From: Haematospirillum jordaniae
Lineage (GTDB): Bacteria; Pseudomonadota; Alphaproteobacteria; Rhodospirillales; Rhodospirillaceae
Direction of reading: 5' to 3'
Length of the DNA stretch: 64,000 nt
Assembly (NCBI RefSeq): GCF_001611975.1
Contig: NZ_CP014525.1
Coordinates: 1,604,001 to 1,668,000 of the forward strand
Every line of letters starts with the position of its first letter. Positions within the stretch are counted from its first letter, which is position 1. The notes under the pieces are model-generated. The model made no database searches. It was not told the DNA's origin and saw only the letters and a program-made list of their open reading frames with translations. The translations under genes and the position numbers were made by a program. Positions 51,024 through 60,317 of this stretch are shown in pieces.

Positions 51024-51749
51024 ATGTTTGTCCTGTCAGCCTGTCGCCGCGTTATGCTCAAGCTATCTGGCGAAGGATTGATGGGGGATCGTGAATACGG
51101 TATGGACCGTGCTGTCATTGAGGCGATTGCCCGTGATGTGCGGTCTGTTGTGCAGGGCGGTGTGCAGGTTTGCTTGGTGATCGGCGGCGGCAATATATTC
51201 CGCGGTGTTTCTGGTGCTGCACAAGGGATGGACCGTGCCAGTGCCGACTATATGGGAATGCTGGCTACGGTTATGAATGCGCTTGCCGTGCAGAATGCGC
51301 TGGAGCAGATGGGTGTTGATACCCGGGTCCAGTCTGCTATTCCCATGTCTGCTGTTTGCGAGCCTTATATTCGGCGCAAGGCTGTGCGTCACATGGAGAA
51401 GGGGCGTGTCGTCATTTTTGCAGCAGGTACAGGTAACCCGTTTTTCACAACAGATACAGGCGCGGCCTTGCGTGCTGTTGAGGTTAATTGTGACGCCTTG
51501 CTGAAGGCTACCCAAGTTGACGGCGTCTATTCTGCTGATCCAAGAAAAGATTGTAATGCCAAGCGGTATGAAACGCTGAGCTATACAGAGGTTCTGACAA
51601 AGGATTTGCGTGTCATGGATGCCTCAGCTATTGCGTTGGCACGTGAAAATCGCTTGCCTGTTGTTGTTTTTAACATGCATGGAAATGGTGCTTTTGCCGC
51701 TGTTATGCGTGGTGAGGGGCGCTATACTGTTATTTCCGAGGAGAATTGA
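51024..51749 (+). CDS. pyrH: Uridylate kinase
   Basis: Phosphorylates UMP to UDP; bacterial-type hexameric amino acid kinase fold, unrelated to eukaryotic UMP kinases. The 241-residue protein shows VMLKLSGEGLMG, VIGGGNIFRG, DYMGMLATVMNALA, FAAGTGNPFFTTDT and VDGVYSADP in order. ATG 51024 has TTGGAG eight bases before it; a GTG at 51003 is in frame but lacks support. frr starts two bases after its stop. Confidence 0.96.
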   Translation: MFVLSACRRVMLKLSGEGLMGDREYGMDRAVIEAIARDVRSVVQGGVQVCLVIGGGNIFRGVSGAAQGMDRASADYMGMLATVMNALAVQNALEQMGVDTRVQSAIPMSAVCEPYIRRKAVRHMEKGRVVIFAAGTGNPFFTTDTGAALRAVEVNCDALLKATQVDGVYSADPRKDCNAKRYETLSYTEVLTKDLRVMDASAIALARENRLPVVVFNMHGNGAFAAVMRGEGRYTVISEEN

Positions 51750-51751
51750 TC

Positions 51752-52318
51752 GTGGCTGGTGACTATGCCTCGCTGAAGAAAGATATCCGGCACCGTATGG
51801 AGCAGGCCGTTGAGGTGATGAGAAAAGAGTTTGCCGGTTTGCGCACAGGACGTGCGCACATCAGCCTCCTTGATCCTGTGCAGGTTGAGGCTTATGGTCA
51901 GAGCATGCCATTGAACCAAGTGGGTACTGTTGGTTCTCCTGAGCCTAGGATGTTGACGGTCAGCGTTTGGGACAAGGGAATGGTCAAGGCAGCTGAGAAG
52001 GCTATTCGTGATGCCGGCCTTGGACTTAACCCCATGGCGGATGGCCAGACCATTCGCATTCCGGTCCCTCCCTTGACAGAGGAACGGCGCCAGGAATTGA
52101 CGAAAGTTGCGGCCAAGTATGCAGAGACAACACGGATTGCCGTGCGTAATGTACGTCGTGACGGGAATGACAACCTGAAGAAAATGGAAAAAGATGGACT
52201 GATCTCACAGGATGAGCTTCATACTTATACCGCTGAAATACAGAAGATGACCGATGAGACGATCAAGTCCTTGGATGAGGTTCTTGATCATAAGCAGAAA
52301 GAGATCATGCAGGTATAG
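51752..52318 (+). CDS. frr: Ribosome recycling factor
   Basis: Splits post-termination ribosomes with EF-G. The 188-residue protein has the usual length and the LRTGRAHISLLD, PLNQVG, RIPVPPLTEERRQ and RNVRRDGND segments of RRF. GTG 51752 is the start, two bases after the pyrH stop, with AGGAG eight bases upstream inside the pyrH end. It is followed by uppS after 57 bases. Confidence 0.96.
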   Translation: MAGDYASLKKDIRHRMEQAVEVMRKEFAGLRTGRAHISLLDPVQVEAYGQSMPLNQVGTVGSPEPRMLTVSVWDKGMVKAAEKAIRDAGLGLNPMADGQTIRIPVPPLTEERRQELTKVAAKYAETTRIAVRNVRRDGNDNLKKMEKDGLISQDELHTYTAEIQKMTDETIKSLDEVLDHKQKEIMQV

Positions 52319-52375
52319 TGTTGTCGTGTAGCTTCTGTTTTAGCAGGTTTCTAACAAGCTGAAGGGTTTATAGCC

Positions 52376-53068
52376 TTGCATGTGGCAATCATCATGGATG
52401 GTAACGGTCGCTGGGCGCAGAAAAGAGGACTGCCCCGGGTGGCCGGTCACAAGCGTGGTGCTGACGCTGTAAAGGCTGTGGTTGAGGCTGCTCCCTCGCT
52501 TGGTATTGATCAGCTGACCTTGTTTGGCTTCTCGTCTGAGAACTGGAAGCGACCGCAGTCCGAGGTGTCTGCTTTGATGGGGTTGCTTCGTCTTTATCTA
52601 AAGTCTGAAATATCACGTCTGGATGCTGAGGGTGTGCGCCTGAGGTTTATGGGTGATCGCTGCGGATTGGCAGATGATATTGCTGCTCTGATGGCAGATG
52701 CAGAAGAAAGAACAGCTGGTAACGGTTTGCTCGATCTTGTGATCGCCATTAATTATGGCAGTCGGGCTGAGATTGTTTCAGCGGTTCAGAAGTTAGCCGG
52801 GATGGTCCGGGATGGGTTACTGGATGCAGGTTCAATTTCCGAGGATCTATTCTCATCTTCTTTGATGATTCCCGGTTTGCCCGATCCTGATCTTTTGATT
52901 CGGACCAGTGGTGAGCAAAGAATCAGTAATTTTCTCCTGTGGCAGTGTGCTTATACAGAGTTTGTTTTTACAGATGTCTTGTGGCCTGACTTCAATAAGG
53001 CTGAACTTGCAAAGTGTTTACAGGCTTTTGCAGGGCGGGACCGACGCTTTGGCGCCCTGACGGGCTGA
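52376..53068 (+). CDS. uppS: Isoprenyl (undecaprenyl diphosphate) synthase
   Basis: Cis-prenyltransferase that builds the C55 lipid carrier for cell wall and LPS. The 230-residue protein opens with HVAIIMDGNGRWA, then GHKRGA, LTLFGFSSENWKRP, and ends with DLLIRTSGEQRISNFLLWQ and the WPDF segment, all family signatures. An in-frame stop at 52352 and homology require the TTG at 52376 as start, with AAGGG nine bases before it. TTG starts are rare and may keep expression low. Followed by cdsA. Confidence 0.95.
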   Translation: MHVAIIMDGNGRWAQKRGLPRVAGHKRGADAVKAVVEAAPSLGIDQLTLFGFSSENWKRPQSEVSALMGLLRLYLKSEISRLDAEGVRLRFMGDRCGLADDIAALMADAEERTAGNGLLDLVIAINYGSRAEIVSAVQKLAGMVRDGLLDAGSISEDLFSSSLMIPGLPDPDLLIRTSGEQRISNFLLWQCAYTEFVFTDVLWPDFNKAELAKCLQAFAGRDRRFGALTG

Positions 53069-53083
53069 CTGTCATTATCGTGT

Positions 53084-53860
53084 ATGGGGGTATCCGTGTT
53101 AGGAGCCAGAGTCTGTTCGGCGTTGTTTCTTGCTCCTGTTGTTCTTTTGGCAGTCTGGTTTGGTGATATTGCCTTTTCATCTGTCGTTGCTCTTGCGTCT
53201 GCCTTGATGATCTGGGAGTGGGACAGAATGTGCAGGGGGCGTTTTGGTGGTTGCGGGATGCTTGCTGCCGGAACTACGTTTGTGTCTGCCCTGTTGGCAC
53301 CTCATTCCCCCTTTATTTCCTTGGGGCTTGTATGGGTCGGAACGCTGGTTGTTGCGGCATTCAGCCGCTCAGGCTGGCTTGCCATGGGTGTGCTTTATAT
53401 TGGCCTTCCGTGCCTTGCTCTTTCTTGGCTGCGTGGTGAGACTGATGTCTGGACTCTCATGTGGCTTTTATTTGTTGTATGGGCAACGGATACTGGGGCT
53501 TACGTTTTTGGGCGCTCTATCGGTGGCCCTAAACTTGCTCCACGGATCAGCCCCAATAAGACATGGGCTGGTTTGCTGGGTGGCGCGGTGTGTGCTGCTC
53601 TAACGGGTGCTGCGTTGCCATTTATTTTGGATATGCCGGGTTGGCTGCTTGCGTTGGTTCTTGCCGCACTTCTTGCTGTTGTGGCCCAAGTTGGCGATCT
53701 TTTTGAGTCTTCTGTGAAAAGACGCTTCAGGGTCAAGGACAGTAGTGGGATTATACCGGGACACGGTGGTATTTTGGATCGTCTTGATGGCCTTGTTGCT
53801 GCAGCGCCTGTTGTTGTTTTGGTTGTTCTTGCCTTGGGTGGAGGCTTGGGGTCTTGGTGA
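53084..53860 (+). CDS. cdsA: Phosphatidate cytidylyltransferase
   Basis: Makes CDP-diacylglycerol, precursor of all phospholipids, in the inner membrane. The 258-residue protein has about seven hydrophobic segments, the ATDTGAYVFGRSIGG segment with metal-binding Asp, ISPNKTWAG, and the CTP-transferase signature VKDSSGIIPGHGGILDRLD. ATG 53084 lies 15 bases after uppS. Its stop overlaps the dxr start (TGATG), so translation is coupled. Confidence 0.95.
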   Translation: MGVSVLGARVCSALFLAPVVLLAVWFGDIAFSSVVALASALMIWEWDRMCRGRFGGCGMLAAGTTFVSALLAPHSPFISLGLVWVGTLVVAAFSRSGWLAMGVLYIGLPCLALSWLRGETDVWTLMWLLFVVWATDTGAYVFGRSIGGPKLAPRISPNKTWAGLLGGAVCAALTGAALPFILDMPGWLLALVLAALLAVVAQVGDLFESSVKRRFRVKDSSGIIPGHGGILDRLDGLVAAAPVVVLVVLALGGGLGSW

Positions 53861-55077
53861 TGCAACGCCTACTTCACCGTGCAGAGCCTGTTGATTCCCG
53901 TCGTGTATCTGTTCTTGGCTCGACGGGTTCGGTTGGTACAAGCACTCTTGATCTTCTGTCTGCCAACCCGGAGAGATGGCATCTCGTTGCCTTGGTTGGT
54001 AATCGTAACATTGACCTTTTGGCGCGGCAGGCTCGCGCCTTTCACCCTGAAATTGTTGTGACTGCGGATCCAGCTCTTTATTCTGACCTGAAGATGGCGG
54101 TGGCCGGTACAGGTGTCGAGGTTGCTGCAGGGGGGGATGCCGTTATTGATGCAGCCTCTAGGCCGGCTGACTGGATCATGTCGTCTGTTGTGGGGGCTGC
54201 TGGTCTTGCTCCGACCTTGGCCGCTGTTCGGCAAGGAACTGTTGTTGCTTTGGCAAACAAGGAATCGCTTGTTTGCGCAGGTCGCCTTGTTATGTCTGAG
54301 GTGGCGCGTTGCGGTGCAACTCTTTTGCCGGTCGATTCAGAGCATTCCGCCATTTTCCAGGCTCTTGACCAGTCTGTGGCGGATCAGGTTGAAAAATTGA
54401 CGCTGACGGCTTCTGGTGGTCCTTTCCGCCAATTCTCTGTGGAGCAGATGCGCGATGTAACCCCGGATGAGGCTGTTTCTCACCCTGTTTGGTCTATGGG
54501 TGCGAAGATTTCGGTTGATTCTGCAACGATGATGAACAAGGGGCTGGAGCTGATTGAAGCCAGTCACCTGTTTGGTGTCAATGAAGACTGTATCGATATT
54601 GTTGTTCATCCGCAGTCCGTTATTCATTCCATGGTGTCTTACAAGGATGGATCTATCCTTGCGCAGATGGGTGCGCCGGATATGCGAATTCCGATTGCCT
54701 TTGCTCTTGGGTGGCCTGGCCGGATGGAGGCCCGTACGGATAGGCTGGACTGGCATGCCTTGGGGGCCTTGACGTTCGAGCCTCCTGACGAAAACCGTTT
54801 TCCCGCTCTTCGTCTTGCTCGTCTTGCCCTGCGTCAGGGTGGTGGTGCCCCGACTGTTCTTAATGCAGCCAATGAGATTGCTGTTGCTCGTTTTCTTGAT
54901 GGTTCCTTGCGCTTTACCGATATTGCCGCTGTGGTCGAGGAAACGCTGGCCCGTCTTTCGGGCTGCCCGGAACCTGAGCATCTTTCCGATGTTCTGGAAG
55001 TTGACCGTCAGGCCCGCGAGATTGCGGTACAGATGTGTCAGGCCCGATTATCCGGAGTAGCTTCTGGTCGCGGTTGA
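53860..55077 (+). CDS. dxr: 1-deoxy-D-xylulose 5-phosphate reductoisomerase
   Basis: Second step of the MEP isoprenoid pathway, NADPH-dependent. The 405-residue protein has LGSTGSVGTSTLDL, NKESLVCAG, LPVDSEHSAIFQ, ASGGPF, SMGAKISVDSATMMNKGLE and HPQSVIHSMV, covering NADPH, metal and substrate sites. ATG 53860 overlaps the cdsA stop. Its product feeds UppS in the same cluster. Confidence 0.96.
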   Translation: MQRLLHRAEPVDSRRVSVLGSTGSVGTSTLDLLSANPERWHLVALVGNRNIDLLARQARAFHPEIVVTADPALYSDLKMAVAGTGVEVAAGGDAVIDAASRPADWIMSSVVGAAGLAPTLAAVRQGTVVALANKESLVCAGRLVMSEVARCGATLLPVDSEHSAIFQALDQSVADQVEKLTLTASGGPFRQFSVEQMRDVTPDEAVSHPVWSMGAKISVDSATMMNKGLELIEASHLFGVNEDCIDIVVHPQSVIHSMVSYKDGSILAQMGAPDMRIPIAFALGWPGRMEARTDRLDWHALGALTFEPPDENRFPALRLARLALRQGGGAPTVLNAANEIAVARFLDGSLRFTDIAAVVEETLARLSGCPEPEHLSDVLEVDRQAREIAVQMCQARLSGVASGRG

Positions 55078-55129
55078 TGGTGTTATTGCGGTCTCCATAA
55101 ATTCCTGAAGGATACGGATACGTTGCGTC

Positions 55130-56236
55130 ATGGATGTTTTTTCATTTTTCTCCACCTATCTCGTTCCGTTCCTTCTGACGCTGACTGTCGTGGTTTTTGT
55201 CCATGAGTTGGGGCATTTTCTTGTAGCGCGCTGGAATGGTGTGCATGTGGAGGTCTTTTCCATTGGCTTTGGCCCCGAAATTGTCGGCTTTGATGATGCG
55301 CGTGGAACACGTTGGAAAATATCGCTGATTCCTTTGGGGGGCTATGTCCGGTTTCTGGGCGATGCCGATGCCTCCAGTTCGGTGGCTGCCGATGTGGCTT
55401 CTGAAGATCGTGAGCGTGCTTTTGCAGCCAAGCGGGTATGGCAAAGGGCAGCCATTGTTTTTGCGGGGCCTGCTGCGAATTTCTTGTTTGCCCTTGTTGT
55501 GTTCTCTCTTGTTTTTATGTTTGTCGGCAAACCGTTTACGCCGGCTGTCGTTGATCGTGTCAGCGAAGGAAGTCCTGCTGCTACGGCTGGTATTCAGCCC
55601 GGAGACGAAATTATTGCCATAGAGGGGCGGGCTGTTCGTCAGTTCGAAGATCTTCGTATGTTGGTACCTGTTTACGGCGCGGCTCCCATGCGTGTAACGG
55701 TTCTGCGCGATGGGCAGGAGCTGGTTCTCCATACGGTCCCAGAATGGCGGGAGATGCCTGATGGGTTTGGGAAAACACAGAAAATCCCTGTCTTGGGTGT
55801 GTCCTCCTCTGGTTCAGCGTTCCGTATTGAACGTCTGGGCCCGCTTGATTCCATTGTTGAGGCCGTGAACCGGACATGGTCTGTGAGTGTCAGTACACTG
55901 ACAGCCCTTGGTCAGATTGTTGTCGGAACTAGGGGCGTAGAGGATCTTGGTGGCCCTATACGTATCGCTGAGTATTCCGGCAATGCGGCGCAGCTCGGCT
56001 TTCTCAGCATGATTATGTTTGTCGCTATCTTGTCCGTTAACTTGGGCCTGATTAACCTGTTTCCTGTTCCTGCCCTAGATGGGGGGCACCTTGTTCTTTA
56101 CGCGTGGGAGGCTGTTTGTGGCCGCCCCTTGGGCGAGAAAGCCCAAGAGATTGGTTTGAGGATTGGACTTATCCTTCTCTTCGGGCTAATGATCTTCACG
56201 ACTTGGAATGATATTCTGCGATTGATCGCAGGGTAG
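55130..56236 (+). CDS. rseP: RIP zinc metalloprotease RseP
   Basis: Site-2 intramembrane protease that cleaves anti-sigma factors and leftover signal peptides. The 368-residue protein has the HELGH zinc motif in the first helix, one PDZ domain at about 125-200 (GSPAATAGIQPGDEI), and the second metal-binding segment NLFPVPALDGGHL near the C-terminus. One PDZ is seen, against two in E. coli RseP. ATG 55130 is 52 bases after dxr. bamA follows. Confidence 0.95.
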   Translation: MDVFSFFSTYLVPFLLTLTVVVFVHELGHFLVARWNGVHVEVFSIGFGPEIVGFDDARGTRWKISLIPLGGYVRFLGDADASSSVAADVASEDRERAFAAKRVWQRAAIVFAGPAANFLFALVVFSLVFMFVGKPFTPAVVDRVSEGSPAATAGIQPGDEIIAIEGRAVRQFEDLRMLVPVYGAAPMRVTVLRDGQELVLHTVPEWREMPDGFGKTQKIPVLGVSSSGSAFRIERLGPLDSIVEAVNRTWSVSVSTLTALGQIVVGTRGVEDLGGPIRIAEYSGNAAQLGFLSMIMFVAILSVNLGLINLFPVPALDGGHLVLYAWEAVCGRPLGEKAQEIGLRIGLILLFGLMIFTTWNDILRLIAG

Positions 56237-56293
56237 CACTCCGGCTAGTTTTGTTCTGTCCTGCTTTTGTCATTCTCCTGTGCGGGGGTTTCC

Positions 56294-58660
56294 TTGTCTG
56301 GTCGTTCTTATCCCGCCCTTGTGGCTCCTGTGCTGACGCTGACAGCTGTCGGGGCACTTGCTTTCGCTTTTTCTCCCGGTTTGGTCCTGTCCGAGGCCCA
56401 AGCGCGTCCCGTTTCGACTCAGGATTCTGCGGTTGTTGCCCTTTCTGAGATCCGGGTCGAGGGTAACCAGAGAATTGAGGCTGAAACAGTCAAAGCCTAC
56501 ATGACGCTTCGTCCCGGTGACAAACTGGGGCCTGACAGTGTTGATGGGTCTCTGAAGAGTTTGTTTGCAACCGGTCTTTTTGCCGATGTTTCGATCACCC
56601 GCAGCGGTTCTGCTCTTCTTGTGAAGGTCGTGGAAAATCCGATCATTAATCGCGTTGTTTTTGAAGGGAACAGACGGATTGATGAGAAGAAGCTTCAGAC
56701 AGAGTTGCAGCTGCGGCCCCGTCATGTTTATACCAGAACCAAGGTTCAGGAAGATGTGAAGCGCGTTCTGGATGTCTATCGGCGCAGTGGGCGGTTTGCT
56801 GTTACGGTCGAACCCAAAATCATAGAGCTTGAGCAAAATCGCGTTGACTTGGTTTTTGAGGTCAATGAAGGGCCGTCTACGTATGTTCAGAGGATTAATT
56901 TCGTCGGAAACAAGAAATACTCCGATGATCTTCTCAAAGAGATGATTGCGACCAAGGAAGAGCGTTGGTATCGCTTCCTGTCTTCTTCCGATACATACGA
57001 TCCTGATCGTATGAACTATGACCGGGAGCTGCTGCGTCGGTTCTATTTGCGTCAAGGCTACTCCGATTTTCGGGTTATTTCTTCAGTTGCGGAGTTAACC
57101 CCCGATCGTTCCGGTTTTTTCATGACCTTCACGGTCGATGAAGGTGAGCGCTATACGTTCGGAGAGCAAAAGATAGAGATTGCGCTTCCGGATATGGATG
57201 CTGTTGATCTGTCTTCTGTCATCGTCGGGCAGAAAGGCGATTGGTATAATGCGGATTATGTTGAGGAAACCGTTCAGGCATTGACTGATGCTGTCGGTGC
57301 CTTGGGGTATGCCTTTGTTGATGTGCGCCCACGTGTGAAACGTGACCGCAAATCCCGTATTATCGATATTGTTTACGAGATTCAGGAAGGTCCGCGGGTT
57401 TACGTTGATCGTATCGATATATCGGGCAATATGCGGACTCTTGACAGTGTTCTGCGTCGTGAGATGCAGCTTGTTGAAGGCGACGCCTTTAATTCAGCGC
57501 GTTTGCGGCGTTCCCGCGATAAGATCCGTAATCTTGGTTTTTTCGAAAAAGTTGAAGTGACCAACGTTCCCTCCGAGACTGCGCCGGATCAAACAACGGT
57601 CAAGGTTGACGTACGTGAACGTTCAACTGGAAGCTTGATGTTTGGCGTCGGATGGTCCAGTAGCGATGGTGCTCTGTTCAATACATCTCTGAGTGAGCGT
57701 AACCTGCTCGGTAAGGGACAGGACGTCAGGCTTTCGTTAACGGCTGCCGAGCGCAAGCAGGAAGTTGAACTTGGTTTTACAGAGCCTTACTTCCTTGATC
57801 GTCCCTTGGCTGCTGGTTTTGATGTCTTTGCTCGTGAGCGTGACCGGCAGCGGGAGTCATCTTACGACATCAAGGAAATGGGCGTTGGTTTGCGCTTGGG
57901 CTTTGACTATGACGAGCATTGGCGCCAAGGGCTTCGCTACACGATCAGCGAAACCGAGATTACCAAGGTCAAGGCTACGGCTTCGCGTTATTTGCGCGGG
58001 GCTCGCCAATCTGGATCTGCCAGCCGGATCAATGAAGGCAAGAGCGTTTTGTCCATGGTCGGGCAGACCCTTTCCTATGACCGTCGCGATAATGTGATAG
58101 AGCCAAAGGAAGGCTATATCGTGCGTCTGAGTACGGATGTTGCCGGTGCTGGAGGTAGCGAAAAGTTTGTCAGGGGCGCACTCGACGCGCAGCAGTATAT
58201 TTCGGTTACTGACGATGCTGTTCTGATGCAACAGGGTATGATTGGTGCTGTTGAAGGGCTTGGGCAGGATGTTCGTTTTGTAAGAAACTACTACTTAGGC
58301 GGTGATAACCTGCGTGGCTTCAAGTACGGCGGTGCGGGCCCCCGAGATAAGTTGACGGGTGACTCCTTTGGTGCCAAGTGGATTGCCGCCGGTACGACAG
58401 AGCTTCGTTTTCCTCTTGGCTTGCCTGAAGAGTTGGGCATATCTGCCAAGTCATTCGTAGACTATGGTATTTCAGGTGAACCGGACGGTGTGCTTGCATC
58501 TGAGGTTAACAAGTCTAGCAAGGCGCGCGTTTCTGCTGGTGTGGGATTGGTTTGGAAGTCTCCGATGGGGCCTGTCAGCATTGATCTTGCCCAAGCGCTG
58601 GTAAAAGAAAACTATGACAAGACCGAGTTCTTCCGCTTTAACTTCGGAACGCGTTTCTGA
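56294..58660 (+). CDS. bamA: Outer membrane protein assembly factor BamA
   Basis: Omp85 insertase that folds beta-barrel proteins into the outer membrane. The protein of about 788 residues has a signal peptide (cleavage near AQA), five POTRA domains to about residue 420 (for example IRVEGNQRIEAETV, RVVFEGNRRIDEKK) and a 16-strand barrel with the family GGDNLRGF and ending FNFGTRF with terminal Phe. Two TTG starts are possible; 56294 has GCGGGGG four bases upstream and is preferred over 56267, which has none. Its stop overlaps the skp start. Confidence 0.94.
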   Translation: MSGRSYPALVAPVLTLTAVGALAFAFSPGLVLSEAQARPVSTQDSAVVALSEIRVEGNQRIEAETVKAYMTLRPGDKLGPDSVDGSLKSLFATGLFADVSITRSGSALLVKVVENPIINRVVFEGNRRIDEKKLQTELQLRPRHVYTRTKVQEDVKRVLDVYRRSGRFAVTVEPKIIELEQNRVDLVFEVNEGPSTYVQRINFVGNKKYSDDLLKEMIATKEERWYRFLSSSDTYDPDRMNYDRELLRRFYLRQGYSDFRVISSVAELTPDRSGFFMTFTVDEGERYTFGEQKIEIALPDMDAVDLSSVIVGQKGDWYNADYVEETVQALTDAVGALGYAFVDVRPRVKRDRKSRIIDIVYEIQEGPRVYVDRIDISGNMRTLDSVLRREMQLVEGDAFNSARLRRSRDKIRNLGFFEKVEVTNVPSETAPDQTTVKVDVRERSTGSLMFGVGWSSSDGALFNTSLSERNLLGKGQDVRLSLTAAERKQEVELGFTEPYFLDRPLAAGFDVFARERDRQRESSYDIKEMGVGLRLGFDYDEHWRQGLRYTISETEITKVKATASRYLRGARQSGSASRINEGKSVLSMVGQTLSYDRRDNVIEPKEGYIVRLSTDVAGAGGSEKFVRGALDAQQYISVTDDAVLMQQGMIGAVEGLGQDVRFVRNYYLGGDNLRGFKYGGAGPRDKLTGDSFGAKWIAAGTTELRFPLGLPEELGISAKSFVDYGISGEPDGVLASEVNKSSKARVSAGVGLVWKSPMGPVSIDLAQALVKENYDKTEFFRFNFGTRF

Positions 58661-59259
58661 TGTATTTGCGGTACGTTGCTAGGGTTTGTATTTCCTGCCT
58701 TGTCTTGCTGCTTCAGATCTCTTTGGCGCATGCAGGGAGAGAGGAGTATGCTTTCGGTGTTCTAGATCAGCAAAAGATCATGGCTGAGTCCTCGGCGGCT
58801 CGTATGGTTTTTGCTGACCGGGACAGGTACCAAGAGGTTTACCAAGGCGAAACTGCAAAGCAGGAGAAGAAGCTGAGGGCTGAGGATGAGTCTCTCTTGA
58901 AACTTCGTGCTACGCTTTCTCAGGAGGAGCTTGCCCGCCGTCAACAGGCATTCCAAGGGCGGGTGACGCGTTTCCAGAAGCAGATTCAAGCCAAGCGCGC
59001 TGCCTTGGAGCATTCATTTGCAAAGGCTATGGCTGAGGTGCAGTCTGCCTTGATAAAGATTGTGCATGGCGTGGCGCAGGAAAAGGGCATGAGCGTCATT
59101 TTTTACCGGTCCCAAGTTTTTCTTTTCGACCCCCGGGTTGATATCACAGATGAAGTTCTGGAGCGTCTGAACAGAGATCTTCCCCATCTTTCCATGTTGG
59201 ATCCGTCATTGTTGGCGGATCCAGATGAAACGGGTGGAGTTCTGGAAGGAGAGAGGTAA
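58660..59259 (+). CDS. OmpH/Skp-type periplasmic chaperone
   Basis: A 199-residue periplasmic protein with a signal peptide (cleavage near AHA at residues 23-25) and a long charged coiled coil at about 55-130, the Skp/OmpH layout. Skp trimers hold unfolded outer membrane proteins on the way to BamA. It is longer than E. coli Skp (161 residues) at the C-terminus, with an extra 30 or so residues rich in Asp and Pro. ATG 58660 overlaps the bamA stop; lpxD follows after five bases. Confidence 0.88.
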   Translation: MYLRYVARVCISCLVLLLQISLAHAGREEYAFGVLDQQKIMAESSAARMVFADRDRYQEVYQGETAKQEKKLRAEDESLLKLRATLSQEELARRQQAFQGRVTRFQKQIQAKRAALEHSFAKAMAEVQSALIKIVHGVAQEKGMSVIFYRSQVFLFDPRVDITDEVLERLNRDLPHLSMLDPSLLADPDETGGVLEGER

Positions 59260-59264
59260 GTTCG

Positions 59265-60284
59265 TTGGCTGACCCACGTTTCTTCAACAAGGCTGGTCCT
59301 TTTCGTCTGGTTGATCTTGCTGCGGCCGCAGATGCAGCGATCCCTGACCAAGGCAAGGATCTGGTGATACATGACGTTGCCCCTCTGTCAACGGCCGGGG
59401 CTGGTCATCTTTCTTTTTTGGATAACCGGGCTTATTTGCCTCAGTTTCGCTCTACCAAGGCGGCTGCTTGCGTTGTACATCCATCGCACCGTGATGCGGC
59501 GCCTCCGGGTGTTGCCTTGTTGTTCAGCGATGATCCGTATCGAGCTTACGCTAGGATAGCTGCACTTTTCTACCCTGGTTCGCACCTAGGGCCGAGTATC
59601 CACCCGTCAGCTGTCCTTGATTCTTCGGCCAGCCTCGGCGACGGAGTTGTTATTGAGGCCGGCGCTGTTGTTGGTGCTCGTGTTTCTATTGGAGCCGGGA
59701 CAGTCGTCGGGCCCAATGCTGTTATTGGTACTGGGGTTGTTCTGGGCAGGGGATGTGTGGTTGGTGCCAATGCGTCCGTTACGCACACGGTTGCAGGGGA
59801 CAAGGTTATTATATATCCAGGCTGCCGTATTGGTCAGGATGGTTTTGGCTTTGCCATGGGTGCTGCTGGGCATTTGAAGGTTCCCCAGCTGGGTCGTGTT
59901 GTTATTGGGGACGATGTGGAAATTGGTGCGAATGCAACAATTGACCGTGGCTCTGGCCCAGATACGGTTATTGGATCTGGTTGCCGGATTGATAATCTTG
60001 TCCAGATTGCCCATAACGTTGAGGTAGGGGCTGGTTCTGTCATCGTTTCCCAGGTTGGGATATCGGGCAGCACAAAGCTTGGAAAAGGTGTTGTTATTGG
60101 TGGTCAGGGTGGTATTGCCGGTCATCTTGTGATTGGTGATGGTGCCCAGATTGCGGCGCAGTCTGGCGTGATGCGTGATGTTGATGCGCGCGCGGTGGTG
60201 ATGGGATATCCCGCCAAGCCGATTAAGGAGTTCTGGCGCGAGGTTGCTGCCTTGGGCAAGCTGATTTCCCGTCGGTCCTCCTAG
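59265..60284 (+). CDS. lpxD: UDP-3-O-acylglucosamine N-acyltransferase
   Basis: Third enzyme of lipid A synthesis. The 339-residue protein has an N-terminal uridine-binding domain (ADPRFFNKAGPF, LSFLDN) and a left-handed beta helix with hexapeptide repeats such as GAVVGARVSIGAGTVVG, the active-site QIAHNVEVG His, and the C-terminal GYPAKPIKEFWR helix. TTG 59265 is the only start that gives the full domain, with GGAGAGAGG nine bases before it. fabZ and lpxA follow. Confidence 0.95.
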   Translation: MADPRFFNKAGPFRLVDLAAAADAAIPDQGKDLVIHDVAPLSTAGAGHLSFLDNRAYLPQFRSTKAAACVVHPSHRDAAPPGVALLFSDDPYRAYARIAALFYPGSHLGPSIHPSAVLDSSASLGDGVVIEAGAVVGARVSIGAGTVVGPNAVIGTGVVLGRGCVVGANASVTHTVAGDKVIIYPGCRIGQDGFGFAMGAAGHLKVPQLGRVVIGDDVEIGANATIDRGSGPDTVIGSGCRIDNLVQIAHNVEVGAGSVIVSQVGISGSTKLGKGVVIGGQGGIAGHLVIGDGAQIAAQSGVMRDVDARAVVMGYPAKPIKEFWREVAALGKLISRRSS

Positions 60285-60317
60285 CACCATGTTTTTGAGA
60301 TAGATGGACAGATAGAG

